From Alistipes sp. UBA940 (lineage in GTDB: Bacteria; Bacteroidota; Bacteroidia; Bacteroidales; Rikenellaceae), in contig DBDE01000043.1 of NCBI GenBank assembly GCA_002293425.1, positions 10,995 to 22,741 of the forward strand: DNA of 11,747 bases, read 5' to 3'. A program made the translations under genes and the position numbers. Below, piece after piece: positions 1 to 8,076 of the stretch. How positions within the stretch are numbered: position 1 is the first letter of the stretch; every line of letters starts with the position of its first letter. The notes under the pieces were generated by a model that was given only the letters and a program-made list of their open reading frames with translations, ran no database searches and was not told the origin of the DNA.

Positions 1-1185
1 TCGTCGATGTGCGACGAGCTGGGCATCGACCAGCCGCGGTGGAAGGAGCTCTCGTCGATGGATGACATCTATCGGTTTGCCGACGAGGTGGGTTTCCCGC
101 TGCTTATCCGTCCCTCATACGTGCTGAGCGGTGCGGCGATGAATGTGGTGAGCAACCGCGACGAGCTGGAGCACTTTTTGACCCTTGCTACAAACGTCTC
201 GAAGCAGCATCCGGTGGTGGTGACGGAGTATCTGACCCACGCCAAGGAGATAGAAATAGACGCCGTCGCAAGGGATGGGGAAGTTCTGATCTACGCGATG
301 AGCGAGCACGTGGAGTATGCGGGGGTGCACTCGGGCGACGCCACGATGGTGTTTCCGCCCCAAAAGATGTATGTCGAAACGATGCGGAGGGTGAAAAAGA
401 TTGCCCGCGAGGTCGCGCGGGGATTGAACATCACGGGGCCGTTCAATATGCAGTTGATGGCCAAGAACAACGATATAAAAGTTATCGAGTGTAACTTGCG
501 GGCGTCGCGGAGTTTTCCGTTCGTGTCGAAGGTCCTTAAAGTCAACTTCATCGAGCTTGCCACGCGGGTGATGCTGGGCGAAAAGGTGGAGATACCGCAC
601 AAATCGGCCTTCGAGCTCGATTATGTGGGCATCAAGGCCCCGCAGTTCTCGTTCTCGCGGTTGCAGAAGACCGACCCCGTGCTGGGTGTCGAGATGTCGA
701 GCACGGGCGAGGTGGGATGCTTGGGCGACGACTATTCGGAGGCTATTCTGAAGTCGATGATCTCGGTCGGCTATGCCATTCCGCGGAAGGGGGTGCTGCT
801 GTCGACGGGCGATGCGCGGTCGAAGGTAGAACTGTTGGGTGCGGCCAAAGCGTTGCAGGCCAAGGGGTTGGCCATCTACGCCACGCGCGGAACGGCCCAA
901 TATCTCGACGAGCAGGGTGTGGCAGCTCAGGTGCTGAATTGGCCCGACACGGGCGAAAGCCCCAACACGCTGGACTATATCAGAGATCGAAAGGTGGATC
1001 TGGTGGTCAATATTCCCAAAAACCTGTCGGCCGAGGAGCTCAACAACGACTACACCATCCGCCGCTCGGCCATCGACTTCAATGTTCCGCTGATAACCAA
1101 TGCGCGGTTGGCGAGTGCCTATATCGAGGCGTTCTGCAAACTCTCGCCCGACGACATCAAGATCAAAGCGTGGGACGAGTATTGA
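1..1185 (+). CDS. carB: Carbamoyl-phosphate synthase large subunit, C-terminal part (5' end outside window)
   Basis: CarB makes carbamoyl phosphate from bicarbonate, ammonia (from glutamine via CarA) and two ATP, for pyrimidine and arginine synthesis in the cytoplasm. The reading frame is open from base 1, so this is the last 394 residues of a protein that is normally about 1070. Visible first is the second ATP-grasp half (visible residues about 1-200), with RPSYVLSGAAMNVV at 37-50 and the metal/ATP-binding stretch IECNLRASRSFPFVSK at 162-177. The MGS-like allosteric domain follows (about 261-385), with STGDARSK, ATRGTA and VDLVVNIPKN. The CNLRASRSFPFVSK wording resembles eukaryotic CAD/CPS1 more than E. 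coli CarB, which from memory reads VNPRAARTVPFVSK. The gene ends just before a bidirectional terminator and faces the outer-membrane protein gene. The family is certain; CarA is not in the window. Confidence 0.96.
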   Translation, partial: SSMCDELGIDQPRWKELSSMDDIYRFADEVGFPLLIRPSYVLSGAAMNVVSNRDELEHFLTLATNVSKQHPVVVTEYLTHAKEIEIDAVARDGEVLIYAMSEHVEYAGVHSGDATMVFPPQKMYVETMRRVKKIAREVARGLNITGPFNMQLMAKNNDIKVIECNLRASRSFPFVSKVLKVNFIELATRVMLGEKVEIPHKSAFELDYVGIKAPQFSFSRLQKTDPVLGVEMSSTGEVGCLGDDYSEAILKSMISVGYAIPRKGVLLSTGDARSKVELLGAAKALQAKGLAIYATRGTAQYLDEQGVAAQVLNWPDTGESPNTLDYIRDRKVDLVVNIPKNLSAEELNNDYTIRRSAIDFNVPLITNARLASAYIEAFCKLSPDDIKIKAWDEY

Positions 1186-1234
1186 AAACTAAAAACTAAG
1201 CGGCGCGATATACAAGGTGCGACGCAAAAGAAAT

Positions 1235-1257
1235 GGTCGGCGAAAACAACGCCGACC
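1235..1257. terminator. Bidirectional intrinsic terminator between carB and the FadL-like gene
   Basis: A perfect 8-bp stem, GGTCGGCG (1235-1242) with CGCCGACC (1250-1257), closes a 7-base loop. On the plus strand it is followed by TTCTTCTTTTC. On the minus strand it is followed by ATTTCTTTTG. It lies between two convergent stop codons (1185 and 1287) and can serve both genes. Confidence 0.85.
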
Positions 1258-1286
1258 TTCTTCTTTTCCCCCGAACCTCGTTGTTT

Positions 1287-2822
1287 TTAAAACCGTGTGC
1301 CGACCGTCAGGGTGATCATATGGCGATTGTGGGTCGGGGTAAACTCGCGACCCTGCGAAATATGGGCGTACGGGTCGTCGAAGTAGAAAAAGTCATAATC
1401 GCTGTACTTCTGCTTGTGGTAAACATACGCCAGGTCGATGTAGGTGTTCGTGCCCAGATTGAACCCCACCCCACCCGTGATGGAGTAGCCGCCGATAGGC
1501 GCAGGATGGTCCATCACCGTCTTCTCGTCCTTCAAAAAATCGAAAGAATAAGAGCCCCCTGCCCTGAGCGAGAAAACGTCTGTCACCGCCACTTCCAACC
1601 CCCCGCGAACCGTCTGGGCGGGATCGTAAAGCCTGTCGTCGAGCTTGTTGTACCACGCCACCTCGTAGTCCGCAGCCAAAATGGCACGACCCGCAATAAC
1701 GCCCGAAATACCCGCCGACAAACGCGGCGCAGTGCGGAAATTTATCTCGTCCATCAGCGGTTCGTCCGTATCAAGCGGCGAGCGGTTGCTGTTGCCCATA
1801 TTACCCCAATAGCTCTTCACAAGGCTGTAATAGGTGGGCAAATGGTAAGTCAACCCTATCCTCAACGCCTCCACCGGCCGCACGATGGCGCCCAGCTTGG
1901 CCGTGAACCCCGAGCCCTTGATGTGGGTCAGCTGGTTGAACCACATATAGTCGAACATCGGTTCGTCGCCCGGAAAAGCATAATAGTTCTCCTCATAGGA
2001 GGTGTCCTCCTTATACTCCAAATCGACCGCGCTCAGGGTCGCTCCCAAGTAGAGAATGTTATTGATATTCGCCCCGATCGAGAAGTCGTACTCGTAGATG
2101 CCCCCCTTGGTTATCGACCCGAAATAGCTGTCGACAGGGGTCGCCTCCTCGAAATATCCATAACCGCCGTCGTCGGCAAAGCCCACCAGACCGGTCTGAT
2201 AGCCCAAGATCGCCGCCCACTCGTCGAGGCGTATATCGGGATTGTAGAACGGGTCGAGTGTATCAAGATATTCGGGACTGTAATCCAGATCGAGAATATT
2301 CATCTGCTCGGCGAACATCTGAACGATGGAGGTCTGCTCGCCCCGAGCAAAGACCTGACTTCTAGAATTGAAGTTAGCCGCGCGATTGTAAGCAAACCCG
2401 ACCGTCAAACCGGTCAAACTGCCCGACGAGTTGTAAACATTCCACGCCACGCCGAGATTATTAAGCCCGAAAGAGGTCCTGTTGCCGTCCGACTCGATCG
2501 ATCCGGCCGTGGGCTTGGTGGCTATCCCATCCATCGACAGCGCGGCGGTTATCCCGAAGTCGGAGCTCTGATACATCCCCAGCCCCGCTGGATTGATGCT
2601 CATCGAGGACAGGTCGGCACCCAGCGATGTGAATGCTCCGCCCATAGCCGCCGAGCGCGAAGTGCCCAGCGTGCGGTCGACACCCGAGAGGATCAACTTA
2701 CTGCCGCTGTCGAAATAGGGAGACCCTATCACCCTGCCCGACACGATCATATCGTCGGGTTGCGCACTTGCCGTCGCTATTGCCGCACATAAACAGACAA
2801 CTAAAAAAATATTGTTTTTCAT
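1287..2822 (-). CDS. Outer-membrane beta-barrel protein, OmpP1/FadL/TodX family
   Basis: A predicted outer-membrane channel for hydrophobic compounds; the real substrate is unknown. The 511-residue product starts with a signal peptide (hydrophobic run 5-18, ASA/Q cleavage at 20/21). The N-terminal segment GTSRSAAMGGAFTSLGAD at 53-70, followed by SMSINPAGLGMYQSSDFGI, is the hallmark of Bacteroidota FadL-like proteins, often annotated as hemin receptors. The rest is alternating polar/hydrophobic strands with aromatic girdles, and the last strand ends in Phe (TLTVGTRF), as expected for Bam-dependent barrels. The length fits the family. It lies 13 bases downstream of the repeat-rich lipoprotein gene on the same strand, so the two are probably co-transcribed and may act together at the outer membrane. 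No promoter was seen in the 13-base gap. The fold is fairly sure, the transport role is inference. Confidence 0.85.
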   Translation of the reverse strand: MKNNIFLVVCLCAAIATASAQPDDMIVSGRVIGSPYFDSGSKLILSGVDRTLGTSRSAAMGGAFTSLGADLSSMSINPAGLGMYQSSDFGITAALSMDGIATKPTAGSIESDGNRTSFGLNNLGVAWNVYNSSGSLTGLTVGFAYNRAANFNSRSQVFARGEQTSIVQMFAEQMNILDLDYSPEYLDTLDPFYNPDIRLDEWAAILGYQTGLVGFADDGGYGYFEEATPVDSYFGSITKGGIYEYDFSIGANINNILYLGATLSAVDLEYKEDTSYEENYYAFPGDEPMFDYMWFNQLTHIKGSGFTAKLGAIVRPVEALRIGLTYHLPTYYSLVKSYWGNMGNSNRSPLDTDEPLMDEINFRTAPRLSAGISGVIAGRAILAADYEVAWYNKLDDRLYDPAQTVRGGLEVAVTDVFSLRAGGSYSFDFLKDEKTVMDHPAPIGGYSITGGVGFNLGTNTYIDLAYVYHKQKYSDYDFFYFDDPYAHISQGREFTPTHNRHMITLTVGTRF

Positions 2823-2835
2823 ACGTTATAATATA

Positions 2836-3930
2836 TTATCTACCACTCCTGCTGCCACTGCGCGACCCGCTCGACGACGAACCCGACGAACTCCCTCGCG
2901 ACGAAGACGAGCCGCTGGTGTATCCGCTCGAACTTCGGCCCGAACCCGACGAAGACGAATTTCCCCTGGTTGCACTCGAGTTTCTCGAACTCGACGAATT
3001 GTCTCGCGTTGCGCTCGAATTTCTCGAACCCGAAGACGACGAACTTCCTCTCGAAGACGACGATGACGTCGCCGAACTGCCCCTGCTACCCGAAGATGAC
3101 GACGAACTGCCCCTCACATAGCCCGATGAGTTGCCCCTGCTACCCGAAGAGGACGAAGTTGCCGAACCTCCACGGCTTCCCGACGACGAAGACCCGCTCA
3201 CATAGCCCGAAGAGCCTCTGGAACCCGACGACGAAGCCGCCGAATTGGTCCTCGAACCGCCCACATAACTGTCATAGTCGCTATACCGCGAACCACTTCG
3301 GGCCGGATTGCGATAACCATTGTCATAACTCCGCCGCTCGGTGTTCCGCCAATTGCCATAAGCATAGCGGTTGCCGCCATAATAGTGGCCGTGACCCCAA
3401 TCCCAATAATGGTTATGGCCCCAATAAGAGGGATAATACCACGACGGGCCATAGTACCACGGATCGTAATAACCGCCCCAACGCCAGCTCCAGCTCGACG
3501 CATACCACGGCCTGTTCCAATAGTTCCACCCACGGTTCCAAGTGCTGAAATACCACGGATCGTAGAACCACGGGTCGATATCCCACGGGTCGATGTAGAC
3601 ATAAACGTATGACTTCTGCGGCCTCACATACACCTGTTCGGTGTCGAACATAGTGAGCTGCCGCTCGTACTTGCTCTCCACATCAAAGTCGGACAACGAC
3701 AAATCGCTCTCCGCATAATCGGCCTCCCGCTGCGCCAACGCAGCCTCATACCTCGCCCTGTCGGCACGCGCCTCGGCAGCCGCCAACTCGGCCTGTGCAG
3801 CCTCGATCTTAGCCAGCTCCGTCCGATTGTGAATATCGTAAAGATCCCTCGACGAAGCCACCCGTGAAGATGAATAACATCCCGAAAAGAGTGCCGCAAC
3901 ACCCAAAATCAAAAAAACAGACCTTTTCAT
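2836..3930 (-). CDS. Lipoprotein with coiled coil, Trp/Tyr-rich block and Ser/Gly-rich repetitive tail
   Basis: A 364-residue product of unknown function, probably anchored in the outer membrane. The start at 3930 is chosen because it gives a lipoprotein signal peptide with lipobox LFSGC (Cys18). The frame is open further upstream to 4044, but that extension covers the promoters and the start of proS and has no signal. Residues about 35-72 form an Ala/Glu/Arg-rich coiled coil. Residues 108-190 are dominated by Trp, Tyr and Asp-Pro-Trp motifs (DPW occurs at least three times). Residues about 201-364 are almost only Ser, Gly and Arg with Thr/Asn, in imperfect repeats such as [12 protein letters not shown] and SSGYV. 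Such tails are often glycosylated or adhesive, but nothing here proves that. The gene is divergent from proS and leads a two-gene unit with the FadL-like barrel. The C-terminal low complexity makes database hits untrustworthy. Confidence 0.85.
   Translation of the reverse strand: MKRSVFLILGVAALFSGCYSSSRVASSRDLYDIHNRTELAKIEAAQAELAAAEARADRARYEAALAQREADYAESDLSLSDFDVESKYERQLTMFDTEQVYVRPQKSYVYVYIDPWDIDPWFYDPWYFSTWNRGWNYWNRPWYASSWSWRWGGYYDPWYYGPSWYYPSYWGHNHYWDWGHGHYYGGNRYAYGNWRNTERRSYDNGYRNPARSGSRYSDYDSYVGGSRTNSAASSSGSRGSSGYVSGSSSSGSRGGSATSSSSGSRGNSSGYVRGSSSSSSGSRGSSATSSSSSRGSSSSSGSRNSSATRDNSSSSRNSSATRGNSSSSGSGRSSSGYTSGSSSSRGSSSGSSSSGSRSGSRSGR
2839..3330 (-). repeat. Imperfect coding repeats of the Ser/Gly-rich tail
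   Basis: This part of the lipoprotein gene encodes the Ser/Gly/Arg tail. At DNA level a 19-base exact repeat, TGCCCCTGCTACCCGAAGA, occurs at 3078-3096 and 3132-3150, a 54-base (18-codon) period. A 14-base repeat, CTCACATAGCCCGA, occurs at 3113-3126 and 3197-3210, 84 bases apart. Both periods are multiples of three, so gain or loss of a unit would keep the frame and change tail length. Confidence 0.75.
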
Positions 3931-3949
3931 ATCATCAGCGTGTTTTAAG

Positions 3950-3982
3950 TTGAGACAAAAATACGAAAAAAACGTATCTTTG
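3950..3982 (+). promoter_or_regulatory. proS promoter, Bacteroidota type
   Basis: The -7 element TATCTTTG (3975-3982) matches TAnnTTTG exactly. A TTG at 3950-3952 lies 22 bases upstream as a possible -33 element, slightly wide of the usual spacing. Transcription would start near 3988, leaving a leader of about 28 bases before the proS ATG at 4016. Confidence 0.65.
3956..3963 (-). promoter_or_regulatory. Candidate -7 element for the lipoprotein/FadL-like unit
   Basis: Read on the minus strand this is TATTTTTG, an exact TAnnTTTG match, 26 bases upstream of the lipoprotein start codon. No convincing TTG -33 element is seen at the expected distance. It sits back to back with the proS -7 element. 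The two together form a near-palindrome, CAAAAATACG, seven A, CGTATCTTTG (3956-3982). Confidence 0.5.
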
Positions 3983-4015
3983 CACTCGAAAAAACGGGTA
4001 AAACGGAAAAATATT

Positions 4016-5497
4016 ATGGCGAAAGAGCTCAAAGACCTTGCCAATCGGGATGATAGTTACTCGGCCTGGTACAACGATCTGGTTGTGAAGGCCGGTTTGG
4101 CGGAGTATTCGGCCGTCCGCGGATGTATGGTTATCAAGCCCTACGGCTATGCGCTGTGGGAAAACATGCGGGACGCGCTGGACAAAATGTTCAAAGACAC
4201 GGGGCACGAAAATGCCTATTTCCCGCTCTTCATCCCAAAGTCGTTCTTCTCCAAAGAGGCCAGCCACGTCGACGGATTTGCCAAAGAGTGTGCCGTGGTG
4301 ACCCATTACAGGTTGAAGAATGACCCCGACGGGAATGGCGTGGTGGTCGATCCGGATGCCAAACTGGAAGAGGAGCTGATAGTGAGGCCGACCTCCGAAA
4401 CCATAATATGGAACACCTACAAAGGGTGGATCCAGTCCTACCGCGACCTGCCGATCCTCTGCAACCAATGGGCAAACGTTGTCCGTTGGGAGATGCGCAC
4501 AAGGCTCTTTCTGCGCACCGCCGAGTTCCTGTGGCAGGAGGGACACACCGCCCACGAAACGCGCCAGGAAGCGATCGAGGAGACCCGAAAGATGATAGGG
4601 GTCTATCGCGACTTTGCAGAAAAATGGATGGGAGTGCCCGTCGTGGTAGGACACAAAACCGAGAACGAACGATTTGCCGGAGCCGAAGACACGATGACCA
4701 TCGAAGCGTTGATGCAGGACGGCAAGGCGTTGCAAAGCGGCACGTCGCACTTTCTGGGACAGAACTTCGCGCGGGCGTTCGATGTGCAGTTCACCAATCG
4801 CGACAACGCTCTGGATTACGTTTGGGCGAGCTCGTGGGGCGTTTCGACGCGACTCATCGGGGCGTTGATAATGGCCCATTCGGACAATAACGGACTGGTG
4901 TTGCCACCCAAGCTGGCTCCGATCCACGTGGTGCTGGTGCCTATTTATAAGGCCGGAGAGTACGACGAGGTTGTGGGCAGGTTGCGTGTGCTGGCCGATG
5001 AGTTGCGTTCTGCCGGCCTGAAGGTCAAGGTGGACGACCGCGATAATGTTCGCAGTGGGTTCAAGTTCGCCGAGTATGAGCTCAAGGGGGTGCCGGTTCG
5101 GCTCGCTCTGGGGCCGCGCGATATGGCGGCTGGGACTATCGAGTTGGCGCGCCGCGACACGCTCACCAAAGAGACGGTGCCACAGCAGGGGCTGGCCGAA
5201 AGGGTTGTCGGTTTGATGGACGAGATTCAGGACAACATTTTTGCCAAGGCGTTGGCCTATCGCGACGAGCACATCACGCGGGTGGATACGTGGGAGGAGT
5301 TTGTGGCGACGCTCGACGGTAAGGGCGGCTTCATTTCGGCCCATTGGGACGGCACGACCGAGACCGAGCTGGCCATCAAGGAGGCCACCAAGGCGACGAT
5401 ACGCTGTATTCCCGTCGATGCCGTGGACGAGGATGGTAAATGTGTCTTTTCCGGCCGACCCTCCTCCCGCAGAGTGCTTTTTGCCAGGAGTTATTGA
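4016..5497 (+). CDS. proS: Prolyl-tRNA synthetase, short archaeal/eukaryote-like form (ProS type 3)
   Basis: Charges tRNA-Pro with proline in the cytoplasm. At 493 residues with no editing domain between motifs 2 and 3, it is the short class found in eukaryotes, archaea and Bacteroidota. The class II catalytic core shows [16 protein letters not shown] (37-51) around motif 1, the proline loop RPTSE (124-128), motif 2 from RWEMRTR (157-163), and motif 3 [16 protein letters not shown] (275-290). An anticodon-binding domain follows (about 300-400). The C-terminal domain keeps Cys464 and Cys476 and ends in Tyr493, as in this class. The ATG at 4016 is chosen because it follows the promoter by about 30 bases and gives the standard [10 protein letters not shown]-terminus. 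It is a single-gene unit closed by a strong terminator. A tRNA-Pro gene lies 5 kb away on the other strand, without evident linkage. Confidence 0.97.
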   Translation: MAKELKDLANRDDSYSAWYNDLVVKAGLAEYSAVRGCMVIKPYGYALWENMRDALDKMFKDTGHENAYFPLFIPKSFFSKEASHVDGFAKECAVVTHYRLKNDPDGNGVVVDPDAKLEEELIVRPTSETIIWNTYKGWIQSYRDLPILCNQWANVVRWEMRTRLFLRTAEFLWQEGHTAHETRQEAIEETRKMIGVYRDFAEKWMGVPVVVGHKTENERFAGAEDTMTIEALMQDGKALQSGTSHFLGQNFARAFDVQFTNRDNALDYVWASSWGVSTRLIGALIMAHSDNNGLVLPPKLAPIHVVLVPIYKAGEYDEVVGRLRVLADELRSAGLKVKVDDRDNVRSGFKFAEYELKGVPVRLALGPRDMAAGTIELARRDTLTKETVPQQGLAERVVGLMDEIQDNIFAKALAYRDEHITRVDTWEEFVATLDGKGGFISAHWDGTTETELAIKEATKATIRCIPVDAVDEDGKCVFSGRPSSRRVLFARSY

Positions 5498-5501
5498 TAA
5501 A

Positions 5502-5540
5502 AACAGCCCACCCCGATGAGAGGTGGGCTGTTGGTTTTTT
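5502..5540. terminator. Strong intrinsic terminator after proS
   Basis: An 11-bp perfect stem, AACAGCCCACC (5502-5512) with GGTGGGCTGTT (5522-5532), has a 9-base loop. It is followed on the plus strand by GG and six T. It begins 5 bases after the proS stop. On the minus strand it is followed by TTTATC, so it may also terminate the convergent lipoprotein gene ending at 5555. Confidence 0.92.
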
Positions 5541-5554
5541 AACAACAGTGTTTT

Positions 5555-5941
5555 CTATTTCAACCCAAAATTGTCGACTATCCATCTGTCATCATCGAAC
5601 ACCAAAGTTACCTCGAACCTACTGTTATTCAACCGTTCATCGACCTTCGACGTAACATCGAAGAACAATAAAGCCAACTGTCCGTCGTGAATTTGCGACT
5701 CCTCGGCATTGTAGGTCGTTTTAATATTTAGACCCTTTATCATGTCCGCATACTCTTCGTTAGTCTGGTCGATGTGGTACTGTGCATTGTTTCCACACAT
5801 CTCCCTTGCCTTGTCGAAATCGCCACTGTAATACGCATCGGCAAACTTTTGCGCCACCGCCACGGGGTCGTTGCTGTTTACGCCGCCTGCTCCGCACGCA
5901 GCCATCATCGCCGCAACAAAAATGTAAATCAGTTTTTTCAT
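5555..5941 (-). CDS. Small NTF2-like lipoprotein (DUF4878-like)
   Basis: A 128-residue predicted lipoprotein of unknown function. The signal peptide MKKLIYIFVAAMMAAC has a lipobox ending at Cys16. The mature part begins with a helix typical of NTF2-like folds (DPVAVAQKFADAYYSGDFDKAREM). Predicted beta strands then end in VTLVFDDDRWIVDNFGLK, the usual closing strand of Bacteroidota DUF4878-type lipoproteins. Assignment to that family is by pattern only. Such folds form a cone with a pocket and may bind ligands or partner proteins. It is the last gene of the four-gene unit: its ATG is 2 bases past the stop of the gene before it, which suggests translational coupling. It ends next to the proS terminator. 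Confidence 0.85.
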   Translation of the reverse strand: MKKLIYIFVAAMMAACGAGGVNSNDPVAVAQKFADAYYSGDFDKAREMCGNNAQYHIDQTNEEYADMIKGLNIKTTYNAEESQIHDGQLALLFFDVTSKVDERLNNSRFEVTLVFDDDRWIVDNFGLK

Positions 5942-5943
5942 GG

Positions 5944-6540
5944 TTATTCCGTTTTAGTGAATTTTAATGCAGAAGTTATCGCGTAAACCCCGTCAGTATA
6001 GGTTTCTCCGCCATCGCTGTGCTGTACCACAACCACTCCGGGTCCATACTGTATCGCAAACTTGTTGTAATCGAAGATAGCACTGTCGGGAGGAGAGGAA
6101 ACGGGAGTATCCGATGCCAGAATGCTGTCGATGTATTTACCGGAGGGATCGAAACTGACAAGGTATCCGTAGAAAATACCCGACGACTTCGGTTCGTCTT
6201 TCGCGGCGAAAATAAGTTCTATCGTCCCTCTATCCGATTCATACAGTATCTTCCCCTGAGCGACCATTCCGATAGGCACGGTTCTCAGGTAGGGATTTTT
6301 TGCGGTCGACAGGGCTACTTTTTTCGCCTCGCTTATCGGGTGTTTTGCGAATGCGGCCTTGAGTTCCGAATAGTGGGTCAAGCCCTCTGTTCTTGGGTTG
6401 TAGGATACAAATTCATCGAACATGGGTAGATTTTGCAACTTGTATCCTTGCGGCCATTCGAGCTTAATGTTGCTGTTTTGCGCGGAGCAGATGCCTGTCG
6501 CTAAAAACATAGCGATTAAGATAAAAAGATTTTTTTTCAT
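5944..6540 (-). CDS. Secreted protein of unknown family
   Basis: I do not recognise this 198-residue protein. It has a clear signal peptide with CSA/Q cleavage at 20/21; the Cys at 18 is not in a good lipobox, so a periplasmic or secreted protein is more likely than a lipoprotein. The mature part is mixed alpha/beta. It starts with IKLEWPQGYKLQNL and has the late strand YGPGVVVVQHSDGGETYTDGVYAITSALKF, in which a Gly/Pro turn is followed by a hydrophobic strand. No catalytic motif is apparent. The gene is third in the unit, 39 bases after the WG-repeat gene and 2 bases before the NTF2-like lipoprotein. That spacing makes a shared role with the lipoprotein likely. Confidence 0.8.
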   Translation of the reverse strand: MKKNLFILIAMFLATGICSAQNSNIKLEWPQGYKLQNLPMFDEFVSYNPRTEGLTHYSELKAAFAKHPISEAKKVALSTAKNPYLRTVPIGMVAQGKILYESDRGTIELIFAAKDEPKSSGIFYGYLVSFDPSGKYIDSILASDTPVSSPPDSAIFDYNKFAIQYGPGVVVVQHSDGGETYTDGVYAITSALKFTKTE

Positions 6541-6579
6541 GGTTTTAAGGTATTAAGGTTAAACATTATGGTGATAGGA

Positions 6580-8049
6580 TCAGAATACCGAGCGTTGGAA
6601 CAGCACAACGACTTCTCCGTTCGGCCGAACCAAGCCGCTGTAATGCTTGTCGCTGTCGGTCATGCGTATTTCGAAACGAGCCATCCCGTTCTCGTCAAAC
6701 GGGACTTTTTGCCCGATCACCAGATATTCGTCCAACTGATACTTCTCCTTGTCGTCCGGCACACTATGATTTAGGTGATAATCGACATACAACTTGCCGC
6801 CATATTTCACAGCCACACAACCATCCTCAAAGTTAGTGATCAATTTCAGGTCGGGACTCAACAGTTCACGTGCATCCCTATGCGTATCCCTTCCATAAAA
6901 GTACCACACACCGTCATCATATCGGTCCCATCCGCTCTTGATGTTCTCCTTCACAATTTGTCCCGTTTTGTCGATAATGGCATAAGGAGCAGCACCCTCC
7001 ATCTTCCGCACCATCGCATATCCATTTATAAAATCACTCGGCTTATTTGAGAATTGATAGGGAATAACAACTTTTCCGGTCGTATCGATAAATCCCCACT
7101 TGCCGTCTTTTTGGGTCAACGCAAGGCTGTCGCTAAACTCCCTGGCCTCCTTAAACTGTCCCGGGATTACTGTTTTACCTGCTTTGTCGATGTAACCCCA
7201 CTTGGAGTCCCATACATCCGCGTCTGTTCTGTTGATCACATTGAAATCTTCAAGCCTCAATCCGTCGCTGAACCGAGGAGTCTCTTTCAACATACTGATT
7301 GTGCCTGTATAACCGCTCGAAGTCCATACTATTTTTCCTTCGGTGTTTACGAATGCCTGACGGAATATCCACGCACGCGCACCCCAACCGTGTTTGTTCA
7401 CATCGCGATTTTGTCGGATGCTCACCAACGCAACTCCATCTTCGTTGAAATGGGGTACTGCTGCACAAACACCCGGAAGAAGGGTTCGTTTCCCCGTCCT
7501 GTCAATCAGATATACAGCCGCGCCATTGCCGTAATACATCTCCTCGAAACCCGGCTTCGATTTGTAGGCCGTATAGAGCGCAACTCCACCCGGGCCCATC
7601 GGAACTGGGGAAACAAAATCGTTTATACGCTCTCCCGTCAGCGCATTGATCCCCACCCACTGCTCGTTATCGATCTCCATCCAGAACTCGTCGTTGTAAA
7701 CAGAGGAGAATTTAACCGCCCATGGGTCTTTGGAGACTGTAACGGCAGGTGTGTTGGCGTTCCAACTCGGCGAAATAGGTTTTTTGTCACGAAATATCGC
7801 AGCCGAAAATCGGGTGCCCTCGGGATACTCGCTCCATTTGGCGGCATCGAATACATCCACTGTGGTTCCCTTTTTTTGCGCCGAAGTCGAGGTCGATTGC
7901 TGTTGTCCCTGCTGTTCTTCGCCGACAACGCTTTCGAGAGCTTTATCGACCGAGTCGAGGGCTTTTCCGATCTTTTCCAGCCACTTCTGTGCGTGGCTCG
8001 GCGTCGCACATAACAGCACAAACGCCAAAAGAATAGTGATCTTTTTCAT
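6580..8049 (-). CDS. Secreted WG-repeat protein
   Basis: A 489-residue exported protein with WG repeats, beta-rich units of about 30 residues in which a Trp-Gly pair precedes an aromatic-Ile-Asp-x-x-Gly strand. Function is not known for this family. The signal peptide ends SHA/Q at 20/21. A short helix and a Gln/Ser/Thr-rich linker (about 44-62, EEQQGQQQSTSTSAQKK) lead into an N-terminal domain. Clear WG units are KWGYIDKAGKTVIP (283-296) and KWGFIDTTGKVVIP (317-330). Degenerate ones are AVYLIDRTGKRTLLP near 178 and YAIIDKTGQIV near 356. The C-terminal ~100 residues lack obvious repeats. It is the second gene of the unit, 27 bases after the zinc-binding membrane protein. Repeats of this kind usually bind other proteins or ligands. 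Confidence 0.88.
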   Translation of the reverse strand: MKKITILLAFVLLCATPSHAQKWLEKIGKALDSVDKALESVVGEEQQGQQQSTSTSAQKKGTTVDVFDAAKWSEYPEGTRFSAAIFRDKKPISPSWNANTPAVTVSKDPWAVKFSSVYNDEFWMEIDNEQWVGINALTGERINDFVSPVPMGPGGVALYTAYKSKPGFEEMYYGNGAAVYLIDRTGKRTLLPGVCAAVPHFNEDGVALVSIRQNRDVNKHGWGARAWIFRQAFVNTEGKIVWTSSGYTGTISMLKETPRFSDGLRLEDFNVINRTDADVWDSKWGYIDKAGKTVIPGQFKEAREFSDSLALTQKDGKWGFIDTTGKVVIPYQFSNKPSDFINGYAMVRKMEGAAPYAIIDKTGQIVKENIKSGWDRYDDGVWYFYGRDTHRDARELLSPDLKLITNFEDGCVAVKYGGKLYVDYHLNHSVPDDKEKYQLDEYLVIGQKVPFDENGMARFEIRMTDSDKHYSGLVRPNGEVVVLFQRSVF

Positions 8050-8076
8050 AACAAAATCTTTAGTCTAATTCTGGAC

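Noticed and set aside
1233..2792. Long open frame of 519 codons on the plus strand
   Set aside because: It is antisense to the FadL-like gene, which has a signal peptide, family motifs and a terminal Phe. The plus frame gives a His/Arg/Val-rich product with no recognisable domain and overlaps the terminator.
2839..3330. CRISPR-like or tandem-repeat array
   Set aside because: The repeats are imperfect, of unequal period and in frame with a Ser/Gly-rich protein; there are no unique spacers or cas genes.
3930..4044. Upstream extension of the lipoprotein gene by 38 codons
   Set aside because: It would cover both divergent promoters and the start of proS and hide the lipoprotein signal peptide. 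The start at 3930 fits the lipobox position.
3935..5545. Open frame of 536 codons on the minus strand across proS
   Set aside because: The proS frame has all class II synthetase motifs. The antisense frame runs through the terminator and both promoters and looks like a GC-skew shadow.
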